A DNA stretch of 64,000 nucleotides from Pyrenophora tritici-repentis (lineage: Eukaryota > Ascomycota > Dothideomycetes > Pleosporales > Pleosporaceae). Shown one piece after another: positions 31,401 through 41,123 of the stretch. The stretch's first letter is position 1; the number at the start of each line of letters is the position of its first letter. The notes under the pieces were generated by a model. It ran no database searches. It had not been told where the DNA came from and worked only from the letters and a program-made list of their open reading frames with translations. The stretch lies in contig NC_089391.1 of the NCBI RefSeq assembly GCF_003171515.1, positions 806,001 to 870,000 on the forward strand, read 5' to 3'. The position numbers were made by a program, and so were the translations under genes.

Positions 31401-32221
31401 AGCAATGCTCGCCTCGCTCCAGCAGCTGCACCAGGTCGATACTGATACGCTCGAACGGTCGAGTAGCCGGCTCGCGCGGTGGCCTTCGGCTGACCAGCTT
31501 CGTCAATTTCGACTGTATACAGATCTCACAGTTCTTCCACTTCGGTGCTGGATCGCCATCTACCAGCTGGAGTCCGTCCACGCTTCTTGGAAGATGATCG
31601 ATCGCCTGTCGGCCTGCGTGACCCCACATGATGTGAGCCTCCTCTGGCGTGAGCTGTAGCTGCTTCCTTGGTTCGTACGAGGGCTTCTTGTGGGCATGGG
31701 CTGAGGCTGCAAGCAAGGAGTCGGCGTCTGGTCGCTCCATGCTGTCAGAGTCTATCAGCCAATGACCGCCCATGTACTGAAGCTTGCTTATGACGTTGTT
31801 CCATCTGCGTTGGTACAGGCAATCTCGGCCTGAGTCGAAGTGGATGCCAACAGATCGACAGCGAGATAGGCCAACAACGTTGGTGAGAAATCCTGGCACA
31901 TAAGCTACGTAGGTGAGCTCTATCTGCTGTGTGCCTGTGGGCGTGTCGGTGAGTAGAACCACATCTCCCCACTCTTGTATTTGAAGCTCTTGGTTGCCAG
32001 CTTTGACAACCTCACCTTTCCCATCAGCTCGCTTCTTCCAGCCGTAGGCTCTGGTGTTGGTGACATGCGTGTTTGATCCTGGGTCTAGGATCCATCGATT
32101 GATCAGGCTTGGCTTGATCGTCTGCTTGTTCGTACAGTCTGTGCTCATGGTGAGCTGCAGTACACAGCTATCGAGATCTTCGATCGTCGGGCTCCGGTCG
32201 TCAAATCGAAGCGGTTTAGTT

Positions 32222-32374
32222 TGTAACGGTTTGGGACTTGCCAAGACCGACTTGGGTGAGAGTTGGGTACGGCCATCGCTACCACACTTTCTCATCGCAC
32301 ACACCTATATAGCTGCAGTTCCTCCATAGCTACACAATGCAACGCAGTCCTCCTCCTCTCCTCACACCGTTACA
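32222..32374 (+). mobile_element. 153-bp TG...CA element, copy 3
   Basis: Starts TGTAACGGTTTGGG and ends CACCGTTACA. The 5-bp target duplication TAGTT is at 32217-32221 and 32375-32379. It is identical over all 153 bp (reverse complement) to the copy at 59561-59713. An internal CTATATAGCTGC looks like a TATA region. It disrupts Copia2 between gag and pol. Confidence 0.95.
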
Positions 32375-32798
32375 TAGTTGATGCTGCTGTGAAAGCTGCT
32401 GTGCCCGTGTTTGCCTTGAGGGCTGCCTTCATGACTCGTCCAACTGGTGACTGACTCTCTATCGCTTGACTGAACTTTTCCTGGATATCAGCCTTCGGCG
32501 TCCAGCCCTGAGGCTTGCCCTTTCCTCCAAGGTACCAACAGTCGTTAAAGCGGTGCTTGAGACCGCACTTGCATTCAAGCCTTCTGTCTTTGCCCTTGTT
32601 GTTGTCTCGCGTCTCTGCGCTGTCCGATCGTCTATCGGAGCTCTGGTCGATGCCCAGTGTCGCGAATGTACCAAGCGATGATGCTACTGGTCTCGTCGAG
32701 CGCCAATACATAGCAAACTCGGCCACAAGGTCGTCTAACGTCGGGATCGACTGAGCATTCAGCTGAGCTCGAAACAGTGTAGCTTGTTGGGTCGTGGC

Positions 32799-35700
32799 CA
32801 GACATGCCAACAAGCAAGTCAATCAATCTGAGAGCTCAGATTGATCTTGAATTGATCGCGTTATAGATTGTGTTGTTTTGGAATTGAATTGATTGATATA
32901 TTACGTGCTAGATTGAAGATTGATTGGAGTTTTGATCCAATTGATCCTTCTTGACATAGTATTTTGATCAATATCGACCTAGTCGCTGTCGCTATCAGTA
33001 TCCCAATCGTCTATATCGTATATCCGGATCAACTCAGCCTCTAATAGATTGTTTTGGTGTTGACTTTAAGGCTGAAATCCAGCCTGCCTCTAACTCCGAG
33101 TACACTGTATTGCAGCTAGCAGTTGAGCTCCAATCTTCCTCCGCCGAGGCTCTAGTAGATCGCCAAGCTCGCTGAATAGACGCTCGCATTGACAGCTACT
33201 AGCTGGTATAGTGATCGTATCAAGGGCCATCTGAGACAGATGGGGATATTGCAATCTCATCCCAAGCCAGTACGTTACTGGATCACCCTTACCAAGCTGC
33301 TGTTCTGTCCACGGTAGCTCATATCGACGCCAGCGATCTAGCTCATCTAACTCAGTGATATCAAGCGCGGGCTCGCCGATGATCGCAGCGATTGCCTCGT
33401 CAATACCGCTCGATCGAGGCGGACGTACGCGGGAGTTTGGTGGTGTTGTAGGCCTGTACTCCGCCCATAGTTGCTTCAATCTAGCCTCGTTGTCGTGTAT
33501 CCACTGAGGTTTATCGCGCCAGGCTCTCGCGCAGTAGCCTCGATAAAAGGGATGGAGGGAGGTCGCGGTGTAGTAGGCAGGCGATAGATCGAGCTTAGCG
33601 TAGTATGAGGAGGCTTTTAACCACGCGGCCTAGAGGTTGATTGCGAGGTGGTCTTCTGGAGACTCAGCGTGAGCGTTAAAGTCAACATCGCGATACGATT
33701 CAACTATAGCCTCGTAAGCTCCAAGGACGTACTCAAATATAGGTATAACCTCATAGATCGCGCCATGTTTGCCTTGTTTGCCGCGAGCCTCAAGGCGTTT
33801 AGTAGCCTCCTTGAGAGGCTTCAACACCTTAATATACTCAGTTACCACTGCCCAATCAGCTGCATTAAGGTCAGTTGACCTCATCCACAATGGTACAACA
33901 GGCTTCTTCTTGTTGTGGATAGTCGCGTAAGCGTCGTCACGAGCAGTACGCTCAATATGGTGGGCGGCATATAGGTTGATTGCGTCAGATAGCTGTACAG
34001 CGCGTACAAAAGCGTCATAGTAGCTATTCTATCGTGTAACGACAGGTTTGATAGGCTCTAATATTGGCACGTTGTGTGTGTGCGATTGCTCGTTAACTAA
34101 GCGCTGAAGTGAGGCAAACAGATCGTATTGGAGAGGCGTTTTGATATAGTTAATGATATCAATCAGCACACCAAGTGGACTGTGTTTCCGCCAATTTTGC
34201 AGGTATTTTGTCTCTGTAGTATACTCGTGTACGTCGTCGTTGTTGTACGCGTCCTCGTCGATGCCGAACATAATCATTTGGCCAATAAGATTGAAGATAT
34301 GGGGTGAGCAGCGTAGGCGACGCTCAGGAGCTGCATACTGATATTGCTCAGCCATGTGGGCAACTGCTCGATCGTTTGAGTACGCGTTATCGAGGACAAA
34401 GTAACCGAGCTTAGTGTGGCTAATATTAAACTCCTCCAGCGTTCGTGCGATCGTATCACCAATCCTATCGCCCGAGTGTGAGCCTGTCAGCTGTGGTAGA
34501 GCGATCGGTAGGTCTATAACGACACTAGATTCGTCGGCGTAGTGAGCAACAACGCCAAAGAAGCCTCGTTTGCCACCTTTTGTCGTCCAGCCGTCAAAGC
34601 TTACATGTATTTTGCTAGTAGCTTGCGACAGGGCCTCGACAACCTGCGGCTGGAGCTCGCGATAGAGCCTCATGACGTAGCTTTTGACGCTTGTTCGACT
34701 AGTCCACAGCGCGTCAACTGCCTCTGGATTAGCGTATGCAACTATCTCTCGAAAACTAGCTGTCTCTATCTCTCGGAGCGGGTGGTTGTTCTTAATTAGC
34801 CAGCTTACTACCGCATATCGAAACGCCTGTACGTTGAAGTTTCCGATCGCGTTAGCGATTGCTTGTGGGACAACAGCACCGCTCTCGCCTAGTACTCGCA
34901 GTGTTATCTGCCCACGAGGTAGTATAGCTTGGGTAGACTGCCCTTGGCGGTTGAGGCGGTGGCCAGCTCGGTTCTGGCCCATGTGAGATATCGCTGATGT
35001 GGTGGAGCGCGTCACCTCAAGAGCCTGCCTCCCATCAACTCGGCGGTGTTGATAACAGTGTTGGCAGATCCAGAAAGTACGGGATGGCTCGGATATCAAT
35101 GCGACGCGATAGCCGTGTGCAAACACCCAGCTTTTTCTGCCTTTAAGCGTTCTCAGCGGCTTCATATATCGTGGTATATCTAGCCAATCAAGGCCTTCGT
35201 ATCGATCTTCGAACCGGCCGTCGAGATCAGTGAAATCGCTCGCGTCTGTAGCTAGAGGAGTTGATGCCTGTGTACCATCGCGCGATAGATCGACTGCTGT
35301 ATCGACTGCAGCATCAGCGATCTGACTAAGCAGCCGGTACTCAAAACTCTCCTCCACAGTATCGAGATCGCGAGACGACGATAGTATAGGTGTATGCTGC
35401 TCAGGCTGTTCGGGCTGCGATGGCTGCGATAGCTGCGACGCGCTGCTGTTTTTGACGCGCTTTTTTGGTCCAGTAGATCGATCAGACGAGCGTTTAGGCG
35501 GCATAGTGTGTAGGATAGTATTAAGATACAGATAAGACAATAGCTGATGGATATAGACTGGCGATAGAGGTAGGTTGAACAGGAAATGAAGTGGCTACTG
35601 TGGCTAGTGTAGCTAGTGTGGCTAGATGAGATATACAGGCAGCCAATTAGATAAGATTGCGGGAAACTCAACACTAAAAAATTGACACTAAAGCTATCAC

Positions 35701-35877
35701 GATCGCGATCGCGATCGCAATCAAAAACGTTAATCAAGTCAATCAATCTACAACTACAATTTGATCTTGACTTGATAGAACGGCGCTAAGGATTTTTACA
35801 AATTGATCTTGAATTGATTGACGTTTTGATCAATCTTCAATCAAGTCAATCAATCAGCTTGCTTATTGGCATGTCTG
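32799..35877 (-). mobile_element. hAT transposon (hAT2), both ends present
   Basis: 3079 bp, ends CAGACATGCC and GGCATGTCTG. The terminal inverted repeats extend about 20 bp (CAGACATGCCAAYAAGCAAG). It is flanked by the 8-bp duplication GTCGTGGC (32791-32798 and 35878-35885), diagnostic for hAT. Subterminal regions are full of TTGATTGATT-type repeats, and a GCGATC microsatellite lies at about 35698-35726. It sits in Copia2 gag. Confidence 0.95.
33090..35504 (-). pseudogene. hAT2 transposase, one frame with two nonsense codons
   Basis: From ATG 35504 to TAG 33090 the frame would encode about 804 residues and is broken only by in-frame TAG codons at 34031-34029 and 33632-33630. A Ser/Pro-rich N-terminus is followed by a BED-like zinc finger (FWICQHCYQHRR), the hAT core (VSFDGWTTKGGKRGFFGVVAH, YFVLDNAYSNDRA) and the C-terminal dimerisation block (SSCQCERLFSELGDLLEPRR). 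By alignment with hAT1 the first stop was probably TGG, a G-to-A change. Protein similarity to hAT1 is clear throughout, so both belong to one family. Confidence 0.9.
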
Positions 35878-36699
35878 GTCGTGGCCCAGGTATCGTCAAG
35901 GCCCTTGATGGCTAGCAGGAAGTCGCGCTGAGCTCGCGGTGATGTGACGTCAGGCAGCTTGACTGCCTCACACATCCTCACGACGTGCAGCCATTCCTCA
36001 AGCCAACTGTCAATGTTGTTACGTGGTCGACTCTGTAGTTGTCGATACTTGGCTATCAGCTGCAGCTCCCTCTCGGCCGTCGATGGGCAGAGGTGCTTCT
36101 TCAGCCTCTTCAAGCGAGCGTACGCAGTATCGTCGCTCTGAATCAGGTGTATGTGGCGGCGGCTGATCGTTCGACCGATCTCTTGGGTAAAGTCGTTCAA
36201 CGCTTTCCTCTTGATCGTGTGTCTAGCCAGCGCTCGATCGTAGTTCCGCTCCGCCTGCTGGTATCGCTGGAACTCCTCGGTCGTCATGTCCTTGAGCACA
36301 ACGCCGGTGTCCTCTTCGGTTTCGTCATGGTACTGTTCCGGCTCGACAGCTGCTGGCTCCTCGAGCTTCTCAAGGGCCGTCTCGTCAAGGTCCGGGTTGA
36401 CCATTGACCACAGGTGATGCCTGTCCGCGCTATCCTTTCGTAGGAAGATCCATTCTTCCCAGTCCGCAGGCTTCTCGAGTATAACCGTCGTCCTCGTAAT
36501 CAGTCCATCCAGCTCAGTAGTAGCCATCTTGAATTAGGCTCCACTAGCTCTCGGATCGACTCTCGTACGGGACAGTGCGCTCGAGGCTCGGCAAGGTAAG
36601 GTAGCGGGTTCGATGGCGTAGCTCTGATGACAGCAGTCAATAGCTCGTCGGCATGCAGTAGCGGATACAGCGTGTAAAGTCGACAGCCGGGCTCATAAC

Positions 36700-36873
36700 T
36701 GTAACTGCGTGAGCAGTGTCGGGTGGAGGCTGTGGATCAACGATTGTATTGCTATCTGTTGTCGTGTTGTGATGTCTGTGTACAAGAGCTCTCGGCTCAG
36801 AGGTAGGTGCACTTGCCCACCGGGCAGTGCCTGCTACAATAGAATATCATGTGACTTTGGTCACGTGGTTACA
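36700..36873 (-). repeat. Copia2 5' LTR
   Basis: 174 bp; one difference from 28247-28420. The primer-binding site lies directly left, at 36689-36699. Confidence 0.93.
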
Positions 36874-38320
36874 ATCAACACACGCTATTAGACAACTATA
36901 CTTAGCATGTGTAACTAGCGTGTCAGACTACGGAGCACAAATATACTGGCAAAACCAACCCTACGTTACAAAGATACTACAGTCACTACACAACCTAGCT
37001 TGTCGAAAAACTCTAGGAGTGTTTAGAACAGCACCAACAGTCCCTACAAGCCTCGAAGCGAGCCTACTACCACCAGCAATTAGGCTTAACTCAACTATCC
37101 GGAACTACGCAAGCAGAGCAAACCTGCTAGCCAACACCTATCTAATTGCAAAGGCAATAACTCGGATCCAATCAACCAATCTCCAATGCTTAAAGAAACC
37201 AAACCAGCACAGACAGCTACAAGCTATTACTAACTCAATTCCTAAAAACGACAAAAGAGACACAGAGCAGACTATCCCATACCGGTTCAGACCATGGGAT
37301 ACTCTAAACTATACCGTAACAGTCTCTCAAAAATCCAAAGAAGAAGAGGCAAATGCGCACCAAGCATACATTAAAACAAGGCTAGACAATTTCACGACAA
37401 TATACTTAGACGCCTCGCAAACACAAGAAGGAAAAGGAATAGGAGTTGGGATAGCAGTCTACAACTCAACCCAGCAAGAGATCTACTCAGAATCGGTTAA
37501 TATTGGACAATACCAGCTAGTCTACAACGGCGAACTAGAAGGGATTACACGAGCATTCGAATACGCAGCAATCAACGCTACAACCGACCAGGAATTTAAG
37601 GTCTACGCAGATAACCAAGCAGCAATCTACAGGCTTAAAACCCCATCAGATAACCCAGGACAGCATTGGCAACTCCGATGTCTAAAAGCGGCAAATACAA
37701 TCCGACGAAAACAAGCAAATATCCACCTACTCTGGGCACCTGGACACACAGATATAGTTGGAAACGAAAGAGCAGACTACCTAGCAAAAGAAGCAACCAA
37801 AGAGGACCCCAGATCAACAACAAAGAGCATTGCCTACCTAGGCACGATAATCAAAAGGATACAACAAACGGAACAACGCCAAGAGTACGAGAAATACAAA
37901 GCAAGAGCAACCGCTCTAAACAAAGCGACCTACTCAGCAAAATACCCTCTTAAAATCAGAAAAACCATCCAAATGCCACAGAACACGAAAAGAGTAACCT
38001 CTAGCGCTTTCTACTCTCTTAAGCTAGGACACGGATACTTCAACTCCTACCTAAAGAGATTCAAAAAACGAGACTTCAATCGCTGCACCTGCCAAAATAT
38101 CCAAACGCCAGAACACCTACTACTGTACTGTCATCTATACAAAGACCATCGAAAAACGCTCCTACAAACAATCAAACATCGCCCAGTCACACTACCACTA
38201 CTACTCCACACTAGTATAGGTATAGAAGCAACTCTAGCTTTTATCACCAGCACTAGAATAGGAACAAGAAAATGGTACCTAGGACAGCCACCAGAAGACC
38301 TACAGAGAGACACTGTATAA
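36874..38320 (+). CDS. LINE2 ORF2 C-terminal part (RT thumb region, RNase H, zinc finger), partial
   Basis: The frame is open to TAA 38318-38320, but its 5' end reads into the Copia2 LTR, so the real start is gone. The first about 150 residues (QLYLACVTSVSDYGAQIYW, KTLGVFRTAPTVPTSLEA) match the region after the RT core in Tad-like LINEs. The RNase H domain follows (IYLDASQ, YNGELEGI, VYADNQAAI, WAPGHTDIVGNERADYLA), with its catalytic acidic residues and His present. Then a terminal CxC...H...C finger (CTCQNIQTPEHLLLYC). No internal stops. AT-rich codon use contrasts with LINE1. Confidence 0.88.
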
Positions 38321-38452
38321 AACTAAAAACCACAACCCTCTCCTTTGCCATAAAAGCCCGCTGCTACATCTCTTTCTACTCATCAAACTGCTCTTTAGCA
38401 CCTGGCAACAAACAGATACAAGCTATCTTTTGTAGAAAAGCCAAAAACCATA

Positions 38453-39803
38453 CAGTGACGCGTCAAAAGTTTCGCCCACGCTAGCGCAACACCATTCCTC
38501 AACCCCGCAACCCACCCATATTGCAGCCACCACAACTATGCCAAATCAGCGAATTTTTGGCCAGGAGCTGTCCCAAAATGCTCGCCGTGGCCCAAATATG
38601 AGTAATGAAACTCGAAATTATATATTAGGTATGCTTGATGGTGGTTGCACGGTGAAAGAAGCCGCGGCCACCTGCGGCAGGTCTGAATCCGCAATCCGCC
38701 GGCTGCGCCAAAAGTTCAACACCACCGGCACAACGCATGATAAACCTCGATCTGGACGACCTCATGTACTATCGAAGCATACGAAGAAGCTCCTGTACCG
38801 TGCAGCACGAAAAAATCCGAAGTTAGAGTACAAAGACTTAGCGGAGGTGGCGACTATCGTGGGTGCCGATGGGACAACTTCTACAACACCTAGCAAGTCA
38901 ACGCTATACAGGACTCTAAAAAGGACAGGCTTAGGCCATTTCCGCTGCAAAAAGCGTCCAAAACTCAATCGTATAAGGGCGCGCGCCCGCCTAAGGTTCT
39001 GTAAGGAGTACCGCAACTTCCCTTGGCGCCGCCGGCCGCTCAAGTTTTCAGACGAATGCTCCGTTCAGGTGGGTTCTAGAGCCTCCGCCGAATGGCGTTT
39101 TCGATACGAAGCTGAAAAATGGAGCCACAGGATGATCACGGAGACTACGACAGCTCGTCAGCGCGCCTAGATGGTGTGGGCGGCGGTGTGGCTAGATAGA
39201 AGGGGTCGCCCACAGCGGAGTGAATTGATCATTATGGAGAGGGACCCCAATGCAGCAAAAGGTGGCTACTCCAGCCAAAGTTACATCTAAACGCTTCGGC
39301 GAGGACTACTACCTCACTGGCGACGGTCTCAGCTGTTCATGCACGATAATGCTCCTATCTATAGGGCTCGTGTAGTGGCGGAGTTTATGAGAGTGAAGGA
39401 CATCCGGCCGATTGAATGGCCAGCCTATTCACCAGATCTTAACCCTATTGAACACTTGTGGTGGGTGCTAAAAAAGCGAGTTCACGCCTATTATCCGCAG
39501 TACAGCCGCTTAGATCACACCGCTGAGCAGTGGGAGGCATTTTGTGAGGTTCTGAAAAAGTGTTGGCGTGAAATACCCAGCCCGCTGATCACGCGACTCA
39601 TTGGCTCTATGCCACGACGTATAGCTGCCTGTACAAAAGCTGGTGGGTGGCAAACAAAGTATTAAGCTATTGAGATTATTTTGCAGTTTCAAAAACTAAA
39701 AAATATGCAAATTTGGGTGTGTAGTGGCCAAAATAAACATTTGTTGTGGTGGGGAATGCTAGGCCTCGGCTCGTTGGCGCGCGAAACTTTTGACCTAGTA
39801 CTG
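38453..39803 (+). mobile_element. Tc1/mariner transposon inserted in the LINE2 3' UTR
   Basis: 1351 bp flanked by TA (38451-38452 and 39804-39805). The ends are inverted and imperfect: the left begins CAGTGACGCG, the right (reverse) CAGTACTAGG, both followed by TCAAAAGTTTCGC. LINE2 UTR sequence continues on both sides. Confidence 0.9.
38538..39665 (+). pseudogene. Tc1-type (DD34E) transposase, broken
   Basis: ATG 38538 opens a frame with two helix-turn-helix motifs (ILGMLDGGCTVKEAAATCGR; PSKSTLYRTLKRTG), a GRP-like segment (DKPRSGRPHV) and the first catalytic Asp in FSDECS (residue about 172). It stops at TAG 39168-39170 (QRA*MVWAAVW), where CAG is the likely original. A second stop and a frame change follow before 39339. 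From there the frame contains the second Asp (MHDNAPIYRA) and the Glu region (SPDLNPIEHLWWVLKKR), ending at 39665. Inactive. Confidence 0.9.
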
Positions 39804-39941
39804 TATTAGCGAACCATACCAGAAAACCATGTAATTAAATTAGAAAAACCAAGATAGAACGGCCTTCGGCCAAAGTCCTACATAGTCTCTGACTGAAAAA
39901 GGACTCTAATGGAATAATAATAATAATAATAATAATAATAC

Positions 39942-40141
39942 GGCATCATCTGCTGCCTCATCCGCCGTCTCTATTGTGGCTACTGTAGCTGCTTTGCTAC
40001 CATCGGCGGGCGGGATGATAGCCTCTTCAGCCTGCAAGTCTCGCAGCTTCGACTCCAACGTCGGCGGCTCTATGGCCTGCCTCGCTGCTAGGGCTTGACG
40101 CGGCGATGGGCGAAGTGATAAGTCCGGCTCCGAGCCATCTA
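39942..40141 (-). other. Coding-like fragment left of pogo2 (possible hAT3 N-terminal region)
   Basis: On the minus strand this 200-bp stretch reads as a biased protein fragment (SEPDLSLRPSPRQALAAR, then TLESKLRDLQAEEA) before it meets the LINE2 tail. It is what continues beyond the TA target of pogo2 and may join the minus-strand ORF starting at 49560, but the frames do not join cleanly. Confidence 0.3.
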
Positions 40142-40720
40142 ACGTGTCCGTGCACCTCGTGCACGGATTCATCTCGTGCACGCTGAACACCAAACGCGCG
40201 TCTCAGCGTCATAACTTCAACGCGCTATAACTCAACAACCATGCCTCTAATTGATGATGTGATTGCAGATTTAGAGTCGCAAGAACCCGAAGAAAAACTT
40301 GTATTAGCAGAGTTTGCGAGGAAATGGAGTGTCAGCCGCGCAACTCTATCGCGGAGGTGGAGGCGCGTGACAGGGCCTAGGAGTAATGGATACGCTCAGC
40401 AGCAAGCTATCAGCCCACAACAAGAGCTAGAGCTTGTGAGATATATCAAAACGCTCACAGAGAGAGGCCTTCCTCCTACAAGAGAGATGGTCAGGAATTT
40501 CTCATCAGAAGTAGCCCATCAGCAGCTCAGCGAGAGCTGGGTTACTCGCTTCATCAACCGACACGAGATCCATCTCATCTCAAAGTGGACCAGCGCCATG
40601 GATCGTACGCGCCACCTGGCTGATTCTGAGTCAAAGTATAGACTCTACTTCGAGCTGCTGCATCGAAAGATCACCGAATACCACCTAGAGGCTCGAGATA
40701 TATACAATATGGATGAGAAG

Positions 40721-40898
40721 TGTCGCCTAATAAGGCCCAATGTACCGCCTCGATCCTACTTCGGCCCAACTCGGACCCAACGTTATGTATACCTTCGTAG
40801 CCCCCACATTCGTAGAATCATCATACACCAGAATACCAATACACAAGATTACCTTAGCTACTGTTATTCACCGTACGATCGTACAAGGCCTTCCAACA
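40721..40898 (+). repeat. Copia3 5' LTR
   Basis: 178 bp, identical by eye to 46523-46700. The adjacent leader starts CTGATCAGTGATTGCAC. It does not match the tRNA-iMet-type site of Copia1 and Copia2, so the primer tRNA is not evident. Confidence 0.95.
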
Positions 40899-41123
40899 CT
40901 GATCAGTGATTGCACGGCAGTCACAGACAGTTAGGTTAAGAAGAGATAGATTCTTTACCCCGCGCGTTCCCTAGATTGCCTATATCAGCAAGGCGGAGTT
41001 ATCTATGCTAAGCTCACTGTTAGCTATATCAGGCGTCGTTCGTGGCTAGCGACCGACCGTTACAGCCGTATCAGAAGCGTTCCAAGACGCCGTCTATACA
41101 CGCGCCAACCGACCGGTTGAGAT

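Larger units (their letters stand above)
28522..36527 (-). pseudogene. Copia2 gag-pol, split by hAT2 and a 153-bp element
   Basis: Gag begins at ATG 36527 (MATTELDGLITRT). It is interrupted by hAT2 at codons for ...DDTWATT and continues at 32790 (QQATLFRAQLNAQ) through a Cys/His cluster (CKCGLKHRFNDCWY). It is interrupted again by the 153-bp element at 32222-32374, and pol runs from 32221 to 28522. Pol shows protease WILDPGSNTHVTN (DPG where most have DSG or DTG), integrase (RISIDLVQ, EAQNGGIERAGK), RT (FKARLVVRG, DVLNAFLNAELD, FFVDDI) and RNase H (YGASDAAFADD, STTEAELLALS). Both insertions keep exact TSDs and the flanking frames fit when they are ignored. The element was therefore intact until hit. 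The first 31 codons of the ORF ending at 28522 come from the inserted element. Confidence 0.9.
28247..36873 (-). mobile_element. Ty1/Copia retrotransposon (Copia2) with two nested insertions
   Basis: The 174-bp LTRs at 28247-28420 and 36700-36873 start TGTAACTGCG, end GTGGTTACA and differ at one position (A against G). The coding strand is minus. A polypurine tract (GAGGGGGTG) borders the 3' LTR and a tRNA-iMet-type primer site (GTTATGAGCCC) borders the 5' LTR. Removing hAT2 and the 153-bp element leaves about 5.4 kb with a continuous gag-pol frame. The outer flanks (TATAT left, ATCAA right) do not match. On the right the LTR abuts a LINE coding region with nothing of that LINE on the left, so one or both flanks were rearranged after insertion. 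Confidence 0.93.
36874..39941 (+). mobile_element. LINE2, 5'-truncated, with (AAT)n tail
   Basis: The 3' part of a LINE of a different family from LINE1: C-terminal ORF2, then a 3' UTR ending in (AAT)n at 39913-39941. The UTR is interrupted by a Tc1 copy (38453-39803). The 5' side stops at the Copia2 LTR. The 3' UTR, from the stop codon to the tail, is clearly similar to the 3' end of the element at 47005-48199. Confidence 0.85.

Noticed and set aside
28522..32304. First 31 codons of the Copia2 pol ORF as a leader peptide
   Set aside because: They are encoded by the inserted 153-bp element, and the same peptide start appears at 59631 for that reason.
32222..32374. Calling the 153-bp element firmly a MITE or firmly a solo LTR
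   Set aside because: The ends fit both. The 5-bp TSD and TG...CA favour LTR, the 14-bp imperfect inverted repeat and lack of a parent favour a short unit. The sequence alone does not decide.
35698..35726. GCGATC repeats resembling a highly iterated palindrome
   Set aside because: They lie in the hAT2 subterminal region as a short microsatellite. No second array exists in the window.
36827..36873. N-terminus of the LINE2 ORF starting at 36827
   Set aside because: These codons are Copia2 LTR sequence, and the LINE frame only begins at 36874.
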